A stretch of 64,000 nucleotides of DNA from Ceratobasidium sp. AG-K. Its lineage: Eukaryota > Basidiomycota > Agaricomycetes > Cantharellales > Ceratobasidiaceae. Shown here one piece after another: positions 34,630 through 46,468 of the stretch (its first letter is position 1; each line of letters begins with the position of its first letter). The notes under the pieces were generated by a model. It ran no database searches. It worked only from the letters and a program-made list of their open reading frames with translations, and was not told the origin of the DNA. The position numbers were made by a program, and so were the translations under genes. The stretch lies in contig JAWNGF010000008.1 of assembly GCA_037039685.1 (NCBI GenBank), positions 434,001 through 498,000 on the forward strand, written 5' to 3'.

Positions 34630-37600
34630 TCATTCTAAAGCGACTCGGTGAATCGTGTCCATGACATCATATCCCTTCCTAACGTAGACGAGCTAACGCA
34701 AAATGAATCAATAAACCCGCTTATCCCCATTGAGAGAAATCACCTACCAGATAGGGGTTCGCAGTTGAGCCGGTTCCGTCCGCAAGTACCTCGTCCTTTG
34801 GAACTGGCGTTACTTCACTATCGTTATACTTGAACCATTCATCGGGCTTTCCAGGGAGATTTCGAGAGTAGAAAAAGTAGTGGCCAAAGGACGGAGAGGT
34901 TCCTCGATGGATAAAGACTGACGCCAATTGGTATTCTGCCTCTCGTTCGTCTTTCCAAAATGCTTCTAGTTGCTCCTTGAGCTGTTGAGACCGCGAGCGA
35001 CATTGAGCTATTTCATCTTCAACCGAGATTATTTCTCCTTTGAGATGGGCGATAAGTTCGTCATCGATATCGGGGTGTTCGTTCTTGAACGCGGCGAGGA
35101 ATGATTTCGTTCCGGCTATCGATGCGACCAGTTTGTTATTCTGTGAAAAAATTAGCCATTATTTTGACTTGAGTCGAATTGCAGTTACTCACATCTCCGG
35201 GGTTGCTCGTACTGGCGAGCTCTCGTAGCCTCTCCCTAGATGCATACAATTCAGATTCCATCATCTTGCTGGCCGCCTTCTTCGCGGGGTCTATGTTGGC
35301 CAAGAAACGGTCAATTGCAAGGGTCTCTTCAAACTTGACGTATGCATTTGATTTGAACGCTTGCATCGTCTCGCGATTGAATTGTACTCGCTAGCCCCAG
35401 CTAAAGTGAGCATAAATCAAACGTGTAGGCTTTGTACCTTACCTGCAGCTGTATTTGTAGAATCGGAGGAATGTCCAATAATGAAACCTCCATTTTAGCC
35501 CTTTTCCCTCCATGTTCGACCTCGTCCTCAAAGTACCTGCTAAGTCCGTCGTACAGATCGAACCCTTCGTCCGACACGTTCACGAGCAAGTGGGAGAACA
35601 AGTCTTCCTTTTCGTGTACTGTTGTTGCTCTCGCTTTGGAAGAAGTAGGAGACGCTGTGGGGTCGAATATGGGGCTCAGTCGTTGGAGAAGTTTGCCGTA
35701 GAATAGTCTTCGATATGAGTATCATTAGTTTTACGGCTACTTACAGGTGTACAAACCCAAGCGACTAACTTCTTGATTGTCCCACTTCCTTCTTCCACAC
35801 CACTTGACTTTTCGAACCGGAGCGCCGTTTCAATTTGGAACATGCAATTATCGAAAACCTCTGAGATTGAGATCAGGTGGTGGTCACAATCAGCATAGAT
35901 TAGACTCACCGGAGACGTCGTGCTGTTTGCCTATCAAAAATGGTTAGGAAACTACCGCATATATAGCTAGGTTTCAACTCACCGAACATCATGGCACCCG
36001 AGTCAGGAACCATGGTCGACTTTTTTCGGGCAGCGATCATAGCTTCACTACTGATAGCGTCACTATTCGGGGGCTCATCGCCCATTTCGACAATCATCGA
36101 GTCACCAGACGTATCCCCTTGAGTATCAAGATTGTCTTCGTCCGCGGCTGGGGGTTCCACTTGAGTGACCGGGACAACGATTGTAGCTGCGGGCGGTTGG
36201 GATTGCATATCCACATCAAGACTGGGTTTGTCCTCGGTGGTAGGAGGGCTTGCCGGCCTCGATGCCATTACAATATCCTGGATATCTGCGGTTGCATCTG
36301 ATGGCATGCGGCCCAAGGCTGCAGCAGGTTTCACCTCGGTAGATGTATCCTTGAGAGCGGTCTCGGCTTGACCACTTGCGCCTGCGGGATTATCGGATAC
36401 TTCTCCCGGTTCAGTTGTAATCGTAGCGTTCTGTGCAACTGCATCCTCTTCCTCGTCCTTTGAAGTTACAAGCGCTAGTTTGGCTAGCTCAATTTCGGGG
36501 GTGATAGCAGCCTCGTCCGCGCACATCATTTGCATGAATAGCCCACTTAAGTGCTTCACAACTAGCGGACAAGTTAGGCTCATATATACCTCCAGTCATA
36601 GATCATTAGCTTACATTTCTTGGATCTCTCCACCTCGTGGCGGGTAACTAGTCGACCTCCAATCCGATGTTTCAGCAAATCCTCGTCCGAAATAGGTGCA
36701 TCGAGGTCAAAGTTTCCGGTTTCAATCACGTCTCGGAGTTCTTTAATAGTGTAGAAGTATTGGAGCAATGAATTGAGGTAACAGGTATTTCCCAGTTGTT
36801 GAAGACCTCGAGGATATTCTTGTGGTACAACTACAAGTGGCTTGCCGGCTAGCGCAGGATGGATTAGGCCAGAGCGAGCGTCAACCCCATATTTGAGACA
36901 TACGATCTATTCCGGTTTCAACTAATTCTTTAAGACGACTACTCTTTCGATCTTCCGCGACGCACGTAAGGGCGGCCTTCATGCGTTCTTGCGAGTAAGG
37001 TGAATCATCGATCTATCAATTTGGATCCCGTTAGCATGAGAATCACGCATACATGTTTGATTTTGCTTACCCGGACTTGGTAAACCACAACGAGGGTATC
37101 ATCATCGACCTCCTTGCTAACCTCCAGAACCTTGTATGCCTCATCAACGTCCATAAAGCTCGGCGAAGAGACTTGCTCATAGCGTTTCATCAGTACTTCG
37201 CTCGCTCGCGACTCGGCCAGAATCCTCAAACTATTTTTTACACTCGTTCGCTTGATTGGATCACTAGCGGTCGACTTGAGCGCTTGGTCAAATGCAGCCA
37301 AGAGATAGTCATCGTTTGTCTCCTCGGGAATATATTCGGTCTGGATGACACCGTCAGGACCGAATCCAAGCTCATCTGCTGCCCTTCGAAGGTCGTCGTA
37401 GGTCCATCGGCCCTTGGATTCCTCGGTCGTAACGAGTGTTTTGATTGCTGAAACGTTGGGCAGTTGAGATTGTTTACTGAGGGCGTATATTGCCTCGTAG
37501 TAAGCAGGAGTTTTGGGAGGATCGCAGCGGAGTTGGTAGCGGTACGCAGTTTCAATGACGTCTATGGGGGATTAATACTTGCTTGAATTACTAAGGGCAA

Positions 37601-39667
37601 AGGCTTACCTGGAGTTGCCGTAGACCTAGTTATGCCGAGAGTTTCCCAGATCTTCGGCGGTATAGTGGCAACTGTGCTGATGTCCTCGATACGTGGGACT
37701 GAATCGATATCAGCATCCGCATACTGTGAAAGTGAAGGTCACATACTTTTGTCGGGATGCGACCCCAATCGCTCCGAAAGCATTTCGCGACTGCTAGTTA
37801 GTCGGATGTAGTTTTTCCGGCCTTCGGGAAACTTTGCTGATATATCGTTAGCACCGGGCAATGGGCCAAATTCACAGAACGTACGATACCGCGAGCGGTA
37901 GTCCGCAAGGACAGCCCCTATTTCGACCCATATCCTTAGGAGTCTTTGTCGCGAGGCACGACCCTCAGGAGTGGTGGGATCCAGTGAGGGCGGCGTAAGC
38001 CGATTTTCGTCAACGGTGAATCCCATGCGTTCAAATATCCGCTGGCTGATAGGGATAGTTTATTAGAACGCCAACGGATTGCCAGATAGTTGACTTGCCT
38101 AGGCTCGCTCCATCCAATCCTGGCAGCAAACAGCTTACCTCCAATAGTCAACGCGCGTTGGTTTCCTATCCACAATGGCTCTTCAACGATCCTGTTGCAT
38201 TGTTATCGTAAGATCGTGAATCGGAAGGAAATGCCCTCACCGTAGCATCATTTCCAGTGACGATAGCGCGCTCTGTTCTCCAGCCTGCCCAGGCTTAGGG
38301 TTAGAGGCGCGATCCTGGATAAATGCTTCGAGGGCATCGGATGGAAGTATGCCCGGTATGACACTCCCTTCTGGAGAACAGATAATCTGGACTTTGCATT
38401 GACAACACAAGTACAAATCGAAATGGTCTGATGGCGAGGCTTGTTCCCAGTCTGATCGAACGACATCGTCTTGGGTCTCGTTTCGAATACTTTGTGTGTC
38501 CGACCTCATATCTACGTCTTCGTCGGGTTTGGAATGCGCATCCTTGGGCGCTTGAACGGGCGGCGATAGCGCTTGATACTTCATGGCAGGGAAAAGTCCA
38601 GACCCCGCAACGGTATTTGGATATCGATGGAAATGGTGCATTTTTTTCTCTGAAGTTGCTGAAGAGTTCCATCCTGAGTTGGCTACGGCTTTGTTGGTGG
38701 ACGTGTCAGCTTCCAGACAGTTTTTATCGGCGCGAAGTGACGATTCAGGAAGTTTATTTAACAACGTTTTCTTCTCGGGGTCGGAGCACCAGTGTACGCT
38801 GAGATGAGAAGCAGTCGCGGAAGCGGTGGTTACGGATAATATAACCCATCCGTGGTGTCGGCGACAATAGAGAGCAGATGGATGAGGGGTGGCGTCTCGC
38901 AATTCTTCTGCAGTTGGAGGGATGTGAGGTATTACCTCCTCTGTCGCAGCTTCCACTAGAGTCGTCGCAGTCTCTCCAACAGTTGTTGGAGGAGCGGTAG
39001 ACGTCGGTGTTGGAGCGTTGGGTGGAGAGTTGAGCACACCAGCGGACGTGATCGAAGACTTGGGAGAAAGTGCGGCATTAGACTCAACAGTGGGATTGCC
39101 GGAGATTGAGACCTCGTACAAGATGTGGTCGGTGTCATGTATGAGCTCAATAGCACGAGGGGCTATCATCCCTGGGCCTGGATTACGCTTCGTACGTTGA
39201 ACCTCTGGGTCCCACCATCGCAGTGTGTCGTCCTGGAGGGGCTCATCGGTACCCAGGACCCCCAGACCGCCCCAGTGGTCGGGATATATCGTACCACCAG
39301 GTACATCCCAAGGTTTGACGTTATTGCCCCACCCAGAAGTGGTGTCATTGCCCCAGTCATTGTTCGGCTGCGCTCCCCATTCGTGGCTTGTGTCACGCTC
39401 CGCCCATCTGTCGGTTCCTGAGGACCAGTGGTTAGATTCTGGGAGTGGAACTGCTTCTGGTGGTCGATACTCGGGGTTGGAAGCGTCTCTAGTAAGTAAT
39501 GTTGGGGCCTCTGAAGGTTGATTCCTATGTTCAAGGGTGTCCTTTTGAGTTGATTCAGCCGACAAAAGCGCTGGCTTGGAACTGGTCGGGTGGTCGTCCC
39601 CGGGCCGGCTGTTATCGAGATCTGCTCGTGCCGCAGGGGAATCCAGGGTTGGTTTGTGCTGCGTCAT
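34630..39667 (-). CDS. UBP2: Ubiquitin-specific protease, UBP2-like
   Basis: A long multi-exon gene reading leftwards from MTQHKPTLDSPA at 39667. The first coding exon is uninterrupted for about 475 residues. It carries Trp/Asn-rich and Ser/Thr-rich parts, then LYLCCQCKVQIICSP and SVIPGILPSDALEAFI, which are Ubp2 family blocks. The catalytic Cys box is LQQLGNTCYLNSLLQYFYT at about 36740-36810. Further blocks are SLLDIPPILQIQLQ (about 35430) and the His box FIHRGTSPSFGHYFFYSR with DEWFKYND (34830-34920). The end, after an intron, is NPYLLVYVRKGYDVMDTIHR with a stop at 34630. It would remove ubiquitin chains (Lys63 chains in yeast). Long acidic insertions lie between the boxes. Exon limits were not all set. 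Confidence 0.85.
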
Positions 39668-40019
39668 TTCTCATGCGTGAGCTATCAAAAGGGAGAATTA
39701 CACCTGAAGACCGTTGCTCGCTCGTCAATACACATTGGCAATGAGCCTCAAAGGGCTGCGGTGGGGGCTTACGAATACGTCCCGAAACCCTACAAGAGCG
39801 AACTAGATTGATGATCCAGTATTATAGTAGCCTATCCTTATTTGTTTTATTAGTGTGATACGACCGTGCATTAAGCTGCTACTTACCTTGCGAGGAGATG
39901 GAGGACGCGTTTGTAGAACCCTTCCAGGCCCAGGGTGATATCACCTTACGTACGCAACGCGCTTATGTAGCCGCATCCATGTCAGGTGCCTCTCACGTGA
40001 CTGCTGCTTACATTTTGCG
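39668..40019. other. Divergent promoter region (UBP2-like / mS35)
   Basis: About 350 bp between two divergent genes. No other feature. Confidence 0.5.
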
Positions 40020-40662
40020 ATGTCTTTCACATCACCCTCGCGGATACTATCCCATCGTTTATTCAGTACTTCAGCTCCAGCTTTCGCAATCACACGGAGA
40101 GCGGTAAAAAATAAATGGGACATTGCAAAGATTGGACCAGATGTCGGCAACGACCCAACAAGCATGGGACATCGACTGATCCGGGAGAGAAGGGACCTAT
40201 TGCAATACCTGCGTTTGATAGAGTATGATATCCCGCGCTTAGCCAGTGAGTACTGTGGCTAGAAACTTAGTTATCTATATGTATGGCTCTACAGGATTCA
40301 GGAAACCATTCGAGTCACCCCCTTCCAATGCACCTCTTTCGATTCGCACATTCAGCTATGGGGGAGAACCCCACGCGGCTGAACATAAAGCAATAATAGT
40401 CGCCCCAGTATCTCAGCTCGGGCTCAAATCCTCTGCTGCGATTCACAAATTCAAACTTTTGGCCGGTGTACGATGGTCTTCCAACGCCCCTCGTGATGCT
40501 GGGTTCTCAAACCAAGAAGTAGCCGAAGGTTCCAAGTTTGCTGAGCACGGATTCATCAAAATCTCGGGGGAACAATTCCCCGAGGTCCGCATGAATGCAA
40601 AATGGTGCTCCGACATGTTGGACGAGCTCATCAAACAGGCAAATGTTGGTGACACTAACTAA
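40020..40662 (+). CDS. RSM24: Mitochondrial small ribosomal subunit protein mS35 (RSM24)
   Basis: Two exons, 40020-40245 and 40295-40662. The 594 nt (197 residues) are in frame. The basic, serine-rich N-terminus (SFTSPSRILSHRLFSTSAPA) looks like a mitochondrial targeting peptide. The conserved core is TFSYGGEPHAAEHKAIIVAP, followed by IHKFKLLAGVRW and GFIKISGEQFPEVRMN, as in the Rsm24/mS35 family. It is a structural protein of the mitoribosome. Confidence 0.85.
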
Positions 40663-41443
40663 TTCACCCGACCACGACTCACTTTTCGTTCTAGGACATA
40701 TCGAAAGAGTCCTTCGCAGACCTGCCGCTCGACACCAGACATTTGACATCCCAAAAGGCAAAGAGACGACAAGGAGGCCACTCTTTCGGTCAAGTCAGGC
40801 GTCCGACGATTCGTGACTTCCCGGAGGCTTGGTTACACACATCGACGTGATATTATGTAAACTATTCGATAAGCCATCTGCATTAGTATTCGATTCTGTT
40901 TTGAGCCCTTTCGAGCGACATGCATAACGCTGGTGGAGTGGTCCACGTGACCAATTAATGAAGGTTTACAATAATCCAACTATGCAAATGCCATACGTTG
41001 AACCAACGTACACGCAATATGTGCGGCACTGTGATTCTAATAATTCAAAACTCGAAACCCCTGTTCTCAGATCCTTCACGCTGAGCAAGTTGTATAGCTA
41101 AATTTATTAGATGCCTAATTAAACCGCTACTCTTAGAGGCACTAATTGCAGCCATATATGCACGTTGGATTATACGCCCAACTGAAGAATGCAATGTCTG
41201 TATAACTCCCGAATCATCTCCCGCTAGAAACGGTTCTACTCAATTTCGTAGTGGCACTGAGGTGAGTTTTGACAAAGAAACCTCTGGTGAGATGTATTTA
41301 AGAATTAATTACTATATGCTATGAGATGAATGTCCAGTAGTGCCCTCAATACATACGGTAAACACATTCTAGAGTTGTCGCGTTGATTAAGTCTTGTAGC
41401 TATTCAATGACCGGGTTGAATTGAGCAGAAGTACATGTTACCT
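40663..41443. other. Intergenic region
   Basis: Between mS35 and the 3' end of the NLR-kinase gene. A short last exon of the kinase gene may lie at about 41392, but otherwise nothing is supported. Confidence 0.45.
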
Positions 41444-44400
41444 TCAAGATGCGTTACCTACCGAATCGAAGACTTCAAGCGCCGTGGGTCGGGCGGCCGG
41501 ACGGTCCCAGCATCGCAAAAGAAGTGCCCACATTCGGTTGCCCCTCTCATCGCGATTGAAGTGGTCTGTCCGTTTTGGGGGAGTCTTCTCCATGAGTTTT
41601 CTCATTACCTGAAAGTCGTTTTGGGAGGAATAGGGTATTTCGCCCGTTATGATCTCCTGCGCACCAACTGGGATCAGCATGTTTTGTGCTCACTTAATTA
41701 TGAGAAAACCCACAAGAAAGGTCTGCGTAAAGGTAAGTTAGGTGCGGTAGCGATCCGAAGGTTACACATACCATCCCCAGTGAATGCACATCAGTCTCCT
41801 TGCTCCGTGGGGCTGCTGTCTCTGGTACCACGAGCTCTGGGGCCTATGAGGTGGTTAGCAAAACATCCTTAACGGTGGGCCGGTGTGAGAACTCTGACCA
41901 TCCATCGAAGGGTGCCTCCGCCGTTATTAGTTGTAGTGGAGAAAATAAGGTTACTATCATACATAATTGAGTGATCGAAATCGTTGAGTTTAGGTGTTCC
42001 GTCGGGCGAAAGAAGAACGTTCACCTATATAAATTTGGCCTATGTGTCAGTAACTTGTTATTCCCATCATGAAATGCGGGCACTCACAGCTTTCAAATCG
42101 CCATGGACCTAAGGGCAGTCCTTAAAGTATTGTCTCAAAAAGATGAATGGCTTACCATATTTCTACCATGCATATAGCACAACCCTCTGGCCACTTGAAG
42201 GCACTGTGTGTAATTAAGGACAAATCCTACCAGTGGGTTTGTACATACCAATTGGTATCGGTTAGATGGTTTGTATCTTTCAATGTACCGTTGCAGATTT
42301 CCGTGCTCCATCCATCTCGACACCATTCCGAGCTGTCCTTGGAACATTATTACGCCCAGTAGCTTGTGTATGTTCACATGATTAGTCTTCGACCAATTAT
42401 AAAGCTCACGCATTGCGCGCTAGTACAATCTGCGATTAGATATATCGTGACGTGAGCAACGAAAGACCAACCTTCAAACTTTTTTGTTTCTCAGTGCTAG
42501 TGTTTTGTGCTTCGAACCTCCACACTTTAATAGCCACCTCGGTTCCATTTCGCAGCTTTCCCTTCCATATGTCACCATAACCTCCCGTCGCAACCTTGTG
42601 TTCAGAAATAGTCCTACTATCAATGGCATTGGTGAGATCTGGACATCCATGCTTTTTCAAGCACTTGAACATGTCTAATGCGGACTGGTAAAGGCGCTTG
42701 AGTTTGGCCTGCCGACTAGTTCCGAGCCAATTAGCATTGCACGTACCATTGTTCCTGATTCTATCCGGATGCTCATTGGACTTGCGGTTTCATCTGATGA
42801 TAGCTGAGCGCTCGCGGTCTGATTTTCAGTATCCCATATGCGAATTGTGCCATCATCCGAGCCAGACACCACGCGAGTACCGTCAGGCATATAGAGTACC
42901 GAAGTAATAGGCCTGCTATGTCCCCAAAATGGACCAGCCACCCTCCCACCGTTTGGCACCTCCCAGACGCAAACCGTAAGGTCCTTGGAGCCGGAAACAA
43001 TGCGCATACTGTTTGGCGAAAACGCGATTGAGCTAACAGCCTTGGTGTGCCATTGAATAGGTGACCCGTATGACAAACATTCCAATCGTGTAGGGTGCCG
43101 GTGGATCTCTGTTACCCAAAATCGAATGGTACAGTCTCTGGAGCCGGATGCCAGGAAGCGACCATTAGGTGAAAACGCTACTGATTTAACTGAACCTGTA
43201 TGCCCGTTCACTTTGGTACTGAGTTGAGGCCGGTTGATCTCTGTGACACAAATCGTCTGGTCTTTTGAACCCGAGGCGATCAGTGTTCCGTCAGGTGAGA
43301 ACGCGACCGAGGAAACCGAGTCGCTGTGTCTAGAAACCACCTGACATCCGACAACTTGCAGAGGCTGTGATTTGGATAGAGTCCAGGTTCGTACAGTGTA
43401 GTCGTTTGAACCAGAAGCAATTATGCTACTATCAGGAGAAAAGGCTACCGAGTTGCATGGTCCAGTGTGGCTCTCCAATACCAATGGAGACTCCCCGGCG
43501 TTTTGCAGATTGAAAAAAATGATCGAGTGATTGCTGAGGCCCGAAGCCACGTAGCTGCCATCAGAAGAAAAAGCAACTGCGTTAACCCGCCGACCATGAC
43601 AAGTTTGAAAAATGCTTGTAGCTTCTTTTGTTCCACTATCCGAGTCCCAGAATCCCATATTCGAACCAGTAGATTCAGAACTGAAAAGAACTTTAGTACC
43701 ATCAATGGACGCCGATAAGGATGTGACACCCGAGTCGACAGGCCACACTGATAACAGAGCTGCATCTCTTCCGCTTGTGGAGAGCCCGGCCTCGCGAAGT
43801 CGCCGCTGAACGCCCTTGAGGTAGTAATACGAGACGAGGTCGTTTGTGGGCCATGTCGGCAAGGCAGATATATAGATCTGAGATGTATTCTGAGATGTTG
43901 GGCTATCTGCAAAATACGCAACAAAACTACGTGCATCCCGCACAAGTTCATGGACGCTCCCAGGAGAGTAGTTTCGCTAATGAAGGAAATTAAGCGTTTG
44001 AATATTCCGATTTTAACTTGGTACCAACGCACCGTGAGCCATTTATCAACCTGAGCAAGTACTGACGCCCCTTCATTGATGCATTGTCGGAGATTGAGTA
44101 CCTCCATCCAACTCAGAAGGCGATTTGAGAGAAAGTCCTTTATCTTCGATACAAGAATAATTGAAGGCTCTGCGCATTCTATGTGATCTCCTAAGTAACG
44201 ACACGCATACATAAGCTCGGGAGAGATTATCTGCTGCGCTTGGTCAAATAGTCCTGGTATATTTCGATCCAGAGCGTAGGAGAGCTCTCGTTTGCATATA
44301 TTGAACCGCAGCTTGTCCTCCATAATATCGAGACATACACAAGCCAAAGTACAGTTCTGTTGCTGGTCGTTGCAGTAAAATATTCCGGACCGCTGTGGGT

Positions 44401-46309
44401 GAGTTATAAAAGTTCGGAATGATCGATGGTAGATAAATACGGAGCTGCCGGTTCCAGAGACGTGTAGAATGGGGAAAAGGGGCCACAAAAGTTGAAGCAC
44501 TTGGTTCTTTCCCTTAAGCTTTAAGATCGTAGCAAGGGAATCCAAGCTCATTGGTTGCCTTGTACACAATACAGTCTTGAGTGTAAGCTTAATTTTCTCC
44601 GCACCCCGGTTCGTTCCTGAGCCACCCAGAGCATTGGTTAGGATATTCATGTATAGCTCGTCCAGGGGATCCCGATTTTGTTGGCCATGCCGTAAAATGG
44701 CCATAAGCGTGGCTGGTGGAATGGACGTGGGCTCAGGCGTGGGATGAGTCCATGCAGTTATCGTTCGCACACAGGTTTTTGCATAGATAAACGAGCCCTT
44801 GGCGTGGTCGGTGAGAATCCGGATTTGGAAATCTGTCGGTTCGGGGCTATCGAGGTCCTGTGCGATATAGTTGGCAATATCGTGATGGGTGGATTTGGGG
44901 TTCAAGTGATACAGACGTAGAACCCGAGAGATCAATGTTTGTAGCTCCATCACGAGTTCAGGTCCGCTCGTCACAAGAAATCGTAGGTTGCAGTTGACGT
45001 GAAAGTACGATTCGGAGACGTAACGGATAATGGCGCCAAGCAAGGCCCGAGCGCCTTCCCAATCGCGGCATTCGTCCAACGAGTCTAATACGATCACCAA
45101 GTCGGGCGGCAGAGATTCGCTCGTTGTTTGAAGCGGTTCCACTACCAGCTTTTCGAACTGCGTGCACAGGTCATACGTCATAAAGTCTGGATTGGCTTGT
45201 AAGATATCGCAAAGACGCGACTGAAACGCGTAGGAAAAGCGGGAGAGCTGATAGGCGATTGTCGGAACGATTCGTTTGATATCTCGACACACGGGAGACA
45301 CTTCGGAGCAAAAGAAGTTTGCGGCAAGTCGATTATTCTGAGCGAGCTCTTCGCAGCACGTATACGCGATGGTGGTCTTGCCCGCCCCCGATGCACCGTA
45401 TATCCAGTAAATCCCTGACGTAAGAGGATCGTCGGCCCAGCTTTTATAGGCATCCAAGGCTGCGACACATGTATTTGGCATGCACCCACTTCGCCAACCA
45501 GACCATTCGGCAAAGTCGTACTTGGCTGCCTTGACCGGCGCTAGTTGCACTAAAGACTGGCGCTGTAGGGTTCTGTTGAGTATGAAATACTGATGATCAA
45601 TAAACTGGTCGCTTACCGCGTCTTCTGGGTGTATACTGCTCCAAAGACTCAATCTAGCGTCAGCCTCAAATAAAATAAGCGCCTGTCTCGAACGAGCTTC
45701 TGATTAATGCTCACTTCAAGCTTCTGAAACATTGTCGCGATGGTTTGGTAACATCGAGCCATGTCTTTTTGATACTGAAGCTCATGGTATCGAGGTGCTT
45801 TGGTATTTTCGGCGTTCTCGCGGACGAGATCAACATGTACTTGGATGGTACTGGGCCGAAATTTGCGAGAATCAATTAAACCGCATATATTGGAACAGCG
45901 CCAGCTTACCCGATCATGTTTCTCACCGACTTGGATATTTTTTCATCACAAATAAGTGATCGAACATTCACCTCGAGGTCGTTGATGGTGTCGGTAAGTT
46001 CAAACGTCAGCTCCTGATTCGGGTCGATAGCGTGGTTTACAGTCTAACATAGACAACAAATACTTAGAAATTAGGCAATAGCAATGATTTTGAGTCACTT
46101 GCTTTGAGATAACGTAGGCAATCAAGCATGCCGGTGACAGTAACCTGAAGTGGCTGAGAGACGTAAGGACTGTCCTTCAGGCGCCGGAGAGATCCTTCGA
46201 GTTTATTCCAGGCGTCATCGACTGTTTTACTGTATGTGGGCTCTGGGTAGAACCTTTGCGGTGTTGTATACCCTCTCGAGTCCGAATATCTGTACATTCT
46301 GAGGTCCAA
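41444..46309 (-). CDS. NLR-like receptor: N-terminal helical domain - NACHT - 7 WD40 - Ser/Thr kinase
   Basis: A tentative start at 46309 leads into a helical N-terminal part (DAWNKLEGSLRRLKDSPYVS, ELTFELTDTINDLEVNVRSL). The NACHT NTPase follows, with Walker A YGASGAGKTTIAY and Walker B IVLDSLDECRD (about 45.5-44.9 kb). An intron at about 44032-43979 joins WLT to RNYSPGSVHELVRDARSF. Seven WD40 blades then run from about 43.75 to 42.79 kb, enough for one propeller. After RIESGTM a 62-bp phase-0 intron (42746-42685) leads to SALDMFKCLKKHGC and a complete kinase: TGGYGDIWKGKL, VAIK, HGDLKA, DFD, LRWM and RPTALEVFDS. NACHT-WD40 proteins such as HET-E control cell death in incompatibility reactions. 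A C-terminal kinase after the propeller is not a usual arrangement. The N-terminal introns are unresolved. Confidence 0.72.
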
Positions 46310-46468
46310 GAAAGCCTGTTGTGGCCGCGGTCAGGAGTATCTGTAATATTGGAAAACAGCACGTGACCGCAATGTGAATCAAATTTAGAAACGAAACTAC
46401 TGTTTGGCTCTCGAGTCCGACAACCACCAGGCCAACGCCAATCAAACTTGTTGCTTCGAGTCTGAGCC
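46310..46468. promoter_or_regulatory. Short head-to-head promoter, NLR-kinase / MPP10
   Basis: Only about 160 bp separate the tentative NLR start from the MPP10 start, so both promoters must overlap. No core element was identified. The NLR start could be further upstream, inside this segment. Confidence 0.4.
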
